Positions 43,512-51,616 of a DNA stretch of 64,000 bases are shown here, piece after piece. The DNA comes from Arcobacter sp. LC1 (lineage in GTDB: Bacteria > Campylobacterota > Campylobacteria > Campylobacterales > Arcobacteraceae). Within the stretch, counting starts at the first letter, position 1, and every line of letters starts with the position of its first letter. Below the pieces are notes generated by a model that searched no databases, had not been told where the DNA came from, and saw only the letters and a list, made by a program, of their open reading frames with translations. Both the position numbers and the translations under genes were made by a program. Location: contig JAACJU010000001.1 of the NCBI GenBank assembly GCA_021378565.1, forward strand, positions 163,451 through 227,450, given 5' to 3'.

Positions 43512-45356
43512 TTAAAAACTCCCGCCACTACTGCAAATTGGCACAGATCCAGTTTTTGCCTTACCTGAGCTATCAAATGAAGCATTCCAAGCACTTGTTG
43601 AATCTTTATAATGTTTCCCATTTACTATAACAGTTCCAATATTTGTTATATAATTTTTTAAATCTGTTTCTTTTAAATCACTTTTTTCTATAGAAATTCC
43701 ACAAGAACTATTTGAGTTAGAAGTTATTTCAATAATTCCACTATTATCTAATTTTGAATTTTCACCAATCTTCACTCCTATAGAATTTTTGGCATCTATT
43801 GAAAGTATTGCTGAATTTATTAATGTTGAAGCATCAGAAAGCTCTATTATTGTTGGAGATATTGGATATCCTTGGTTTTTTATATAAAATTGATTCATAG
43901 TAATGTCTCTAGTATTTGTAAGAATACTCCCAACTACATTAATTGCCTCTACTATCAAATATCCATTATTTGTATTAAAAGTATTATTAATCATAGTAAT
44001 AGTGCCAGTATTCTTAGCTTTTTTATCGTTGATTAAAGATATTGCATTCATAATACCTGTTACTTTTGAAGTAGCTGTTACCGTGTTAGCTTCAAGATGA
44101 ATATTACAGGTATTTATGAAATTATTATCTTCTGAACTAAAGATTGCATACATTCTTGATGATTGTGAATTTGTTATTTTTAAAGTTCCCAATTTTTCAT
44201 TTAAAATTGTAGAGTTATGGTCTTCATATAATAATGTTAATTCATTTGCATAATTCATATTAGTAGCTGTAATACTTTGAGTATTTATTATATTAGAAGA
44301 TGATTTTACAGATAAAACTCTAAGGGTTTGTCCTCCAAACTTATCAAATTCAATAATATTAATTGGTTCATTATTTGTTAAATTTGAATCATCTGTCGCA
44401 AACATAAAATATGTTAAATTTGAATAATTTTTATTTAAATCATTGCTACTGCTTAAGTCAAAAGTTCCATTATTAACTAAGGTACTATTATGCTCTGCAT
44501 ACATAAAAGTGTGCATAAAATTCATATATTTATCTTCATAAAATAAATTTTTATTAAAAGGATTGCTATTAATAACTTTTATTGTTCCTTTGTTTATGGC
44601 GTGGGAAGAATTTCTTGCAAACATAGCTGAGCTAAATTGAGCACTAGATATAATATTTCCATTATTTGTAATATTTGATTCATTGTTAGCATACATTTGC
44701 ATAGGAAATACTTCAAAGCAGTTATCATAATCACCATAATATAAGGGTGGATTAGTAACACTTTCTTCAAGATTGGCAGTATTACTCAAAGAAGAAGAAA
44801 AATTTATTATTCCGCCTTTTTCATTTACAGCAGAAGAATTATAGTTTGCGCTCATAGCTATCAAGCTTGATTTTTCATCCATAGAATGTGGAATAAAATC
44901 TACTCCCGTAGCTGTAATACTATGATTATTTATTGATTTTGATTTATTTTTAACTTTTAGAGCATAAAAAACTTTTTCTTCAATAATATTTGAAGACTTG
45001 AGAGAATTTTGTCCTAGACTTAAAGGTGCAAGAGATTTCAAAGAATTAGAACTTACAGGTGAATAATTGTCACTTTGAGTGATTTCGCCATTATTTGTGA
45101 TTGTAGCACTATTTTCACCAGATATGATTGTGCCTGTTCTAGCACTTTCATTTGTGCCTGATTTTATATCGTAAGTTTTTTTATCTATGGTATGCTTTAC
45201 AGCTTGATTACTCGTATATTGTTTAGTACCTCCGCCAGAGTCTCCACTATCACTGCTAGTAGAACCACAAGCGCCAAAAGAGAACAAAGCAATACCAAGA
45301 TAAATAAAGATTAAAATATTAGACAATCTTATATTTTTGGTATTTTTCCTAAACAT
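43512..45356 (-). CDS. Surface lipoprotein with beta-solenoid-like repeats
   Basis: A 614-residue lipoprotein. The signal peptide ends in the lipobox FGAC with Cys30, followed by a Ser/Gly/Asp linker. From about residue 75 to 575 there are some twelve or more degenerate units around a [LI]xNxGxIx core (for example TITNNGEI, NITNNGNI, AINKGTI, LVNNGTF, AKNTGTI, LDNSGII), as in autotransporter passengers. No C-terminal beta-barrel is present and the protein ends in a short Ser/Gly tail with one Cys. It therefore resembles a passenger anchored by lipid rather than by a barrel. Function unknown; adhesion is a guess. Confidence 0.78.
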   Translation of the reverse strand: MFRKNTKNIRLSNILIFIYLGIALFSFGACGSTSSDSGDSGGGTKQYTSNQAVKHTIDKKTYDIKSGTNESARTGTIISGENSATITNNGEITQSDNYSPVSSNSLKSLAPLSLGQNSLKSSNIIEEKVFYALKVKNKSKSINNHSITATGVDFIPHSMDEKSSLIAMSANYNSSAVNEKGGIINFSSSLSNTANLEESVTNPPLYYGDYDNCFEVFPMQMYANNESNITNNGNIISSAQFSSAMFARNSSHAINKGTIKVINSNPFNKNLFYEDKYMNFMHTFMYAEHNSTLVNNGTFDLSSSNDLNKNYSNLTYFMFATDDSNLTNNEPINIIEFDKFGGQTLRVLSVKSSSNIINTQSITATNMNYANELTLLYEDHNSTILNEKLGTLKITNSQSSRMYAIFSSEDNNFINTCNIHLEANTVTATSKVTGIMNAISLINDKKAKNTGTITMINNTFNTNNGYLIVEAINVVGSILTNTRDITMNQFYIKNQGYPISPTIIELSDASTLINSAILSIDAKNSIGVKIGENSKLDNSGIIEITSNSNSSCGISIEKSDLKETDLKNYITNIGTVIVNGKHYKDSTSAWNASFDSSGKAKTGSVPICSSGGSF

Positions 45357-45475
45357 TTTTTCTTCTTTTTATTTTAATATTTATATTATAAAATACTATT
45401 AACCATATATGTTACCTCATTTTACATAAATTATGCGATATTAAGTATTATTAAAATAGGATAAGAATAGTTATT

Positions 45476-46231
45476 TTAGTTTAACTTTATCTTAGCTGGA
45501 GAAAAATCTGTTATTTTAGTTTTTTTATCACTAAGCATCCATTGCTTGCAAGCATACTCCATATAACCTTTTCCATAAAAATAATCTAGACAATATTGAA
45601 TATCATTAGGTGCAAAAACTTCAATATCATAAAATTTAATTTTTTGCAATGGAAATATTTTTTTATATTTTAAAATATCATTATGCTCTACATATATGTT
45701 TTCTTTGTCTGTCTTGCAAGGGAATAAGTCAATATGTAAGCTATTGATAGCACTATAATCTACCCTAATCAATACATCACTACCTATTCCATCAAATTTA
45801 CCAGATGTAATATGATATTTATCTTTAAAACTTTTATTTAATAATTCATATACTCTTTTTGAATCTTTGTCTAATATAATCAAATCAAGATCATTATCCC
45901 AAGGTATAAGTCCTTTATGCCTTACAGCCCCTAGCAGTGTACCGTACGCAATAAAATATTTAATATTATTTTTTTCAAGACATCTAACTGTATCTTTTAA
46001 CATTTCATATAAATGAGTTGCGCAACAGATTGGAATATTTTTTCCAACATTATGGCATTTAAGATATCTACTTTTTCTATTTTTTGAACATTGCTTTGTT
46101 TTTTTCGTGCATGGAATTTCTTTAAAAAATATTTCATTAAATTTTGCCACAGCAAGTATTAAAAAATATTTAGTTCTACCAAATTTTAGAAGTTTTTTCA
46201 TTTTTTTATAGATTTTAGTTTTTTTATACAT
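45476..46231 (-). CDS. LicD-family phosphotransferase
   Basis: A 251-residue LicD-type nucleotidyltransferase-fold enzyme; the family transfers phosphocholine or similar groups from CDP/CMP donors to glycans. The signature GTLLGAVR (97-104) and PWDNDLD (110-116) is intact. The N-terminal part is basic and contains five cysteines (41, 48, 59, 69, 70), unusual for LicD. AAGGG precedes the ATG. It lies 115 bp after the cytidylyltransferase-transaminase gene, so the likely donor is CMP-aminoethylphosphonate. That substrate is inferred from context. Confidence 0.85.
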   Translation of the reverse strand: MYKKTKIYKKMKKLLKFGRTKYFLILAVAKFNEIFFKEIPCTKKTKQCSKNRKSRYLKCHNVGKNIPICCATHLYEMLKDTVRCLEKNNIKYFIAYGTLLGAVRHKGLIPWDNDLDLIILDKDSKRVYELLNKSFKDKYHITSGKFDGIGSDVLIRVDYSAINSLHIDLFPCKTDKENIYVEHNDILKYKKIFPLQKIKFYDIEVFAPNDIQYCLDYFYGKGYMEYACKQWMLSDKKTKITDFSPAKIKLN

Positions 46232-46346
46232 TTAAATTCCCTTTAAAAAATTATATCTAAATATTGATATGGCTAAGGATACCTTTTAATAAGAATTAAA
46301 GACTAAAAGACTAAATTTAAACTATTATTTTATTCTGGCTTTACCT

Positions 46347-47819
46347 TCAAATATTCTTTAAATACTCTTTGAAAATTTTTAAAAAATCTTCCATATCCTT
46401 ATAATCTATATCTCCAATATTAGCTATTCTAAAAGTATTAAATTCATCAACTTTACCAGGATAAATGGTAAATCCTTTTTCATAAAGATAATCATGCATA
46501 TTATTAAAATCAACTCCGTTGGGTATAAAAATAGAAGTAATAATCTTAGAATGAAATTTATCATCCACAAGATATTTTAAGCCCATTTTTTTAAGTTCTT
46601 TAGTCAGTGCTTCCCAAGATTTGGAATATCTTTTATATCTATTCTCAACTCCTTCTCGCTTGATTTCGTTGATTGCTTGCTTCAAGGCATATAAAGTTTG
46701 AACAGGTGGAGTGAAACGCATTTGATGGGTATTTTCAAAATTTTTATACTGTGAATAAAGGTCTAAATAAAAATTTCTTGGCTTTATTGATTTTAGATTT
46801 TCTAATTTTTCTTTTTTAGCCACCACAAAAGCAACACCTGCCATACCTTGAATATTTTTATTAGAACTTGCCATTAGATAAGAAATATTTTGTTTTTTCA
46901 TGTCAATTGGAATTGCAGCGTAAGAGCTCATAGCATCAATTATAAGTTCTAGATTGTATAGTTTTGCCATTTTACCTAAATCATCAAGATTATTTAAAAG
47001 TCCTGTTGTTGTCTCATTATGTACTAGGGCTAAATGTGAAATATCAGTATAGTTTTTTATAGTTTCTTCTAATTTTTTTAAATCAATTGGTGCAATAGAG
47101 GAGCTTTTAAATTCTATTTGATCCATATCATAAGCACTTGCGATTTGGCACATTCTTTTACCATAAGCACCATTATTTATAATCAAAATCTTCTTATCTC
47201 TAGGGACTACCGAGCTTAATACTGCTTCAACAACAGCTGTACCGCTTCCACCAAACAAAATTGTGGTATATTCATCAAGATTAGCCACTATTTTAGTAAG
47301 TTCTTTAGAAACAAATTCCATCAAGTCACCAAATTTTTTCTCCCTAGGACAAATATCATCAACCACTTGTGACATCTTAACGCCATAAGTTGTAGTAGCA
47401 GGTCCTGGGTTTAGTAAAATTTTTCTGCTTTTCTTCTCAGCTATTGCTTTAAATGCATTTTCACGAATATCTTTGCTACTTATTCCTTGCGTTCTTGGAA
47501 AAATAAGAAGTTTTTCTTTTTTAATAATGTTAGAGTTATCATCTCCATGTACGAGCAAATCAATATTGTATTTTTTAAGCACATTATCATCTAATAGCCA
47601 AGGAGTAGCCACAACTTCATCTACATATTTAATTGCTTCTAATACTTCTTTTCTGTATTCAAAACTAAGTTCAGGTTGATACCCTTTTTTTTTAAATATT
47701 TCCTCATCCATGGTTAGTCCAATAATTACTTTTCCATACTCTGAAGCTTTTTTCATTAATCTAATATGCCCATGGTGGATTAGAGTAGCTGACATATCTA
47801 ACATTATTCTTTTAGTCAT
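46347..47819 (-). CDS. Cytidylyltransferase-like domain fused to 2-aminoethylphosphonate transaminase
   Basis: A 490-residue fusion. Residues 1-125 are an HxGH nucleotidyltransferase with HHGH at 15-18, VHGDD at 90-94 and RTQGISS at 109-115, the CTP-binding signature of glycerol-3-phosphate cytidylyltransferase relatives. Residues about 133-490 are a class V aminotransferase of the AEP:pyruvate type, with PLP lysine K321 in SSNKNIQG and Asp295 in IIDAMSS. The two activities would make AEP from phosphonoacetaldehyde and then CMP-AEP. The fold of the N-terminal domain differs from the LicC/MobA-type domain of the known PntC fusions. It lies 40 bp after the decarboxylase gene. Confidence 0.88.
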   Translation of the reverse strand: MTKRIMLDMSATLIHHGHIRLMKKASEYGKVIIGLTMDEEIFKKKGYQPELSFEYRKEVLEAIKYVDEVVATPWLLDDNVLKKYNIDLLVHGDDNSNIIKKEKLLIFPRTQGISSKDIRENAFKAIAEKKSRKILLNPGPATTTYGVKMSQVVDDICPREKKFGDLMEFVSKELTKIVANLDEYTTILFGGSGTAVVEAVLSSVVPRDKKILIINNGAYGKRMCQIASAYDMDQIEFKSSSIAPIDLKKLEETIKNYTDISHLALVHNETTTGLLNNLDDLGKMAKLYNLELIIDAMSSYAAIPIDMKKQNISYLMASSNKNIQGMAGVAFVVAKKEKLENLKSIKPRNFYLDLYSQYKNFENTHQMRFTPPVQTLYALKQAINEIKREGVENRYKRYSKSWEALTKELKKMGLKYLVDDKFHSKIITSIFIPNGVDFNNMHDYLYEKGFTIYPGKVDEFNTFRIANIGDIDYKDMEDFLKIFKEYLKNI

Positions 47820-47859
47820 TTTTTCTCCATAATTATATTAAATCCAAATTTGTTTCCAT

Positions 47860-48939
47860 TTATCCATTTTTAAATTCTTTTACTTTGACAATATCAAGCG
47901 GAGGTCTTGGAGTTTCTTTATCATTATCACATTTTACATGAAAAAATCTTAGTCCCTTAGTATTTTGAATTTTGGCTATTGCCTTTATAAAATCGCTTAT
48001 ATTTTTTATAGTTTCAGTCGTAACAGTAAAACCAGAAGCTCTTACAATATCTAAATATTTTAAATGTTTTTGCTCTGTATCTTGTTTGCCTGTGCTTTTA
48101 TTTGATTCATTATCAAAAAGTATATAAGTTAAATTCACTTCAGATGCATATCTCCCAGCTGTAGCTAATCCTCCCATATGCATAACAAACTCAGCATCAC
48201 CTCCACAAACTATGACATTTTTGGAAGCCAAGCTAGCACCAAGTCCTAAGCTCAAAGCACCTCCCATGTTTCCTGCCATATAAAAGTTATTTGTTTTATC
48301 CATAAAAGTGTACATTTCTCTAGCAGTGTGTCCCGTTGTACCTATAAAAATTGTATCTTTATTTTGAAAATCTTTGTTAAGAGCTTTTAGATATTCACTT
48401 CTTAAAGGATACTTAGATAAATCGATTTGATGTTCTTGCAATAATTCTATCTTAGAAAAAGTACCTTTTTTTAATAAGCAAATGATATTTTCTTGATTGC
48501 ATTTTTCTAATTGCAAAGTGGCTTCTTTTTCATCATCTTGATTTAAAATAATATGTTTATATCCATAAGCTTCAATCAAATTAGGCAAGCTTTTTGCAAG
48601 GTGTTGATGTTGTATTTCGCTATCACCTTCTTTATATGTTCTCCAGCTTACTAGGATTGGGATTTGTATATCGTAAGGTTTTAACAAACTAGTTATACAA
48701 GAACCCATATTAGTAAGTCCTGATGATTGAACCATAACAAGAGGTTTTTTACCAGACATTTTTAGCCCAGCAGCGATAGAACAAGCCACCGCTTCACTAG
48801 CACAAGGAACATAAATAATATTTTTGCTATTTATAACTGCATTTATTAGATTTTTTGCAAAAGAGCAAGGCACAGTGCAAAAATGAGAATACCCTTTATT
48901 TAATAAATTATCTAAAAATAACTGAGTATTTAAAGGCAT
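47860..48939 (-). CDS. aepY: Phosphonopyruvate decarboxylase
   Basis: A thiamine-diphosphate enzyme that converts phosphonopyruvate to phosphonoacetaldehyde and makes the pathway irreversible. The 359-residue protein has the catalytic Glu in CASEAVACSIAAG and the TPP/Mg motif GGDAE ... FDNESNKSTGKQ. Its ATG overlaps the PEP mutase stop by one base (TAATG). Confidence 0.93.
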   Translation of the reverse strand: MPLNTQLFLDNLLNKGYSHFCTVPCSFAKNLINAVINSKNIIYVPCASEAVACSIAAGLKMSGKKPLVMVQSSGLTNMGSCITSLLKPYDIQIPILVSWRTYKEGDSEIQHQHLAKSLPNLIEAYGYKHIILNQDDEKEATLQLEKCNQENIICLLKKGTFSKIELLQEHQIDLSKYPLRSEYLKALNKDFQNKDTIFIGTTGHTAREMYTFMDKTNNFYMAGNMGGALSLGLGASLASKNVIVCGGDAEFVMHMGGLATAGRYASEVNLTYILFDNESNKSTGKQDTEQKHLKYLDIVRASGFTVTTETIKNISDFIKAIAKIQNTKGLRFFHVKCDNDKETPRPPLDIVKVKEFKNG

Positions 48940-50240
48940 TATTTTGTGCCTGGAATTAATTCTAAAATATCTTTAATTTTCATACAATTTGGCTCAGCTT
49001 CAAGTGACCTTTTATTTTTCAAAATTGATTTTGCTACTTGCATCATACCTGGATATGCAGCTCTTAGCATATGGTTTGCATAAATTACAATATTAACTCC
49101 CATTTTAGCAAATTCATCTGTTGTAACACTATTAAAAGAGGTGGGAACGACAACAATAGGTATACTTTTATTTTGCTCCCTAAATTTTTGAACAAATTCT
49201 ATAATCTCACTAGGATCTTTTAATCTTGAATGAATCATTATTCCATCAACCCCAGCTTCTACATATGCAAATGCTCTAACTAAGGCGTCATCCATACCAG
49301 CTTCTAAAATCAAACTTTCAATTCTTGCAATAATCATAAAATCACTTGTAATTTGTGCTTGCTTTCCGACTTTAATCTTATGAGAAAAGTTTTCTACAGT
49401 ATCTTGTGTTTGCTCCACATCATTACCAAAAAGAGAATTTTTTTTAAGCCCAGTCTTATCTTCAATAATAACAGCAGATACACCAATTCGCTCTAAGCTT
49501 CTAACTGTAAACTCAAAATGCTCTGCTTTTCCACCAGTATCAGCGTCATATATCAAAGGCTTAGTAGTGACTTCAAAAATTTCATTTATAGTAGTAAGTC
49601 TAGCAGTAGTATCAACAGCTTCAATATCAGGTTTACCTTTTGAAGTTGAATCAGTTAAAGAACTAGACCACATACCATCAAAGCAGAGTTGTTCTCCATC
49701 TTTTGTTTCTTTGGCATTTTCAACTATTAATCCACTAAGTGCATTGTGTGCTTCCAAAATTTTTACTATTTTTTGAGATTTTATTAATTTTCTTAGTCTT
49801 GCTTGTCTAGCGTGAGTAGTGATTCCAAGCTTTGTCATTTCTTCTTTTATTTTTAAGCTATTTATATCTTCATCGTATGCTACTTCGATTAGTTTTGCGT
49901 CAAAAGATGATAAAATCTGAATAACTTCATCTCTATATTTTGCTTGATTAGTATTAATCCAATCATCACCATGGACAACAAAATCAGGCTTTAATAATTC
50001 TAAATTTTTTTTATAACTAGCTTCATTTTGGGCAATAACTTCTGATACAAAAGATAAATTTTCAAGAACAATTTTTCTGTTATTAAAATCCAAATAAGGA
50101 ACATCATTTAACTCACCTGCTGCATCTTCAGTTAATAAACCTACTACGACTTCGCCAAGCTCACTAGCTTTTTTCAAAACATTAATATGTCCAGCGTGTA
50201 ACAAATCTGCTATTAAACTTACATATACTTTTTTAGCCAT
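48939..50240 (-). CDS. aepX: Phosphoenolpyruvate mutase with N-terminal cytidylyltransferase-like domain
   Basis: PEP mutase forms the C-P bond of phosphonopyruvate. The 433-residue protein has an N-terminal HxGH domain (HAGH at 15-18, VHGDDW at 89-94) and a C-terminal mutase barrel with the active-site loop EDKTGLKKNS at 260-269. In the N-terminal domain the RTxGIS signature is degenerate (YDEDINS near 122-128), so CTP use is doubtful. This domain is a known fusion in part of the mutase family. AGAAGG precedes the ATG. It is the first gene of the phosphonate run. Confidence 0.95.
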   Translation of the reverse strand: MAKKVYVSLIADLLHAGHINVLKKASELGEVVVGLLTEDAAGELNDVPYLDFNNRKIVLENLSFVSEVIAQNEASYKKNLELLKPDFVVHGDDWINTNQAKYRDEVIQILSSFDAKLIEVAYDEDINSLKIKEEMTKLGITTHARQARLRKLIKSQKIVKILEAHNALSGLIVENAKETKDGEQLCFDGMWSSSLTDSTSKGKPDIEAVDTTARLTTINEIFEVTTKPLIYDADTGGKAEHFEFTVRSLERIGVSAVIIEDKTGLKKNSLFGNDVEQTQDTVENFSHKIKVGKQAQITSDFMIIARIESLILEAGMDDALVRAFAYVEAGVDGIMIHSRLKDPSEIIEFVQKFREQNKSIPIVVVPTSFNSVTTDEFAKMGVNIVIYANHMLRAAYPGMMQVAKSILKNKRSLEAEPNCMKIKDILELIPGTK

Positions 50241-50314
50241 TTCAAAACCTTCTTTATGGATTTAACTTTATTTCAAATAATCATAGTTAATTTATCATAT
50301 AAATTCTTAATAAA

Positions 50315-51616
50315 CTATTTAGTATAAATATCACTTAAGTCTTTAACGATTTTAAAAACTTTTTCAACAGAATCTAACTCTGTATATTCTTTAGCTGAAT
50401 GTGGAAAAAATATATTTGGACCTACTGAAGCTAATTTTAATTGTGGAAATCTGTCTTTAAAAACAGCACATTCCAAAGCACCATGAATAGTTTTTAATTT
50501 AATATTTGGAACATATTTTTTAGCCACTTTTTCTATTTCTCTTGTAAATTCGTTTATATCTGGGCTCCAAGCTTTGTGTTCTGAAGACAATTGAACCCTT
50601 TTAAATCCAAAGCTTTTGAACATAGTTTTAGTTTCATCTGCAAGTAAAGCCAAATCATAATCATTCATTGACCTAGCTGAAAGTTCAACAACTATGCCTT
50701 TTGTAGCATCTGAGCTTACTTTTGCTAGATTTATAGAAGTTTGCACACCTTCTAATTCGTGATTATATGCTCTAACTCCATGAGCAAAAGAATATAAAAA
50801 GTTCACTACATCTTTAGAATATTTTAAATAATGTTCACTGTTTACATCATCAAGTAGTTTTACAGTCATATTTTTATGGATTGCTTTTGGCATGGTTTCA
50901 GCGGCTACCATTGCTTTACAATGTATTGCAATAGAATTTGTTTGCTCACCACCATTTATATCAATAAGCTGAGCTTTGCTTTCTTTTATAGCTTGAACAA
51001 CAAGTTTAATAGCATTTGGAATATTTTTATCAATATCAATTCCGCTATGTCCACCTGGAAGATTGTCTATTTCAATCTCATAAATATTATATTTTCTTAA
51101 GTTTTGAATGATTTTTTTATCATCGCTACAAGCTGTAATATCAACTCCACCAGCGCAACCTACGCAAATCTCATCTTCACTTTCACTATCAATATTTAGC
51201 ATATATTTTGCACTTAACTCAAAATCAATACTATTTGCACCAATTAAGCCAATTTCTTCATCTGAAGTAAAAACATACTCCAAGTCATAACCTAACTCCA
51301 TTAGTATCAAAATATAAGCGCAGCCTATACCGTCATCAGCACCCAAAGTTGAGTTATCAGCTCTTAAGATATTGCCTTCTTTTATAATTTTTGGTATATG
51401 ATTTTTAACCAAGCATACTATATCGTAATGTGCTTGCAAGGCAAGTTTTGGTTTTGAGCCTTTCTTTTTACACAAGATATTATTTGTAGCATCGATTTGG
51501 CATTCATAGCCTTTATCTTTTGCATATTCTTTTATGAAAGCTAAAAAGCCTTCATAATTTCCACTACATCTATTTATTTTAGTTATTTTTTCAAATACAT
51601 CTAATATTTTACTCAT
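50315..51616 (-). CDS. pepD: Aminoacyl-histidine dipeptidase PepD (M20 family)
   Basis: A 433-residue zinc dipeptidase that cleaves dipeptides such as Xaa-His in the cytoplasm. Metal ligands are visible in LQAHYDIVC, LGADDGIGCA and SDEEIGLIGA. The lid domain inserts between. The ATG overlaps the ccsBA stop by four bases (ATGA). It may be expressed with ccsBA. Confidence 0.9.
   Translation of the reverse strand: MSKILDVFEKITKINRCSGNYEGFLAFIKEYAKDKGYECQIDATNNILCKKKGSKPKLALQAHYDIVCLVKNHIPKIIKEGNILRADNSTLGADDGIGCAYILILMELGYDLEYVFTSDEEIGLIGANSIDFELSAKYMLNIDSESEDEICVGCAGGVDITACSDDKKIIQNLRKYNIYEIEIDNLPGGHSGIDIDKNIPNAIKLVVQAIKESKAQLIDINGGEQTNSIAIHCKAMVAAETMPKAIHKNMTVKLLDDVNSEHYLKYSKDVVNFLYSFAHGVRAYNHELEGVQTSINLAKVSSDATKGIVVELSARSMNDYDLALLADETKTMFKSFGFKRVQLSSEHKAWSPDINEFTREIEKVAKKYVPNIKLKTIHGALECAVFKDRFPQLKLASVGPNIFFPHSAKEYTELDSVEKVFKIVKDLSDIYTK

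Noticed and set aside
43436..43621. Minus-strand frame overlapping the lipoprotein end, considered as a frameshifted autotransporter barrel
   Set aside because: The sequence has no beta-barrel pattern or terminal aromatic signature, so there is no sign of a lost translocator domain.
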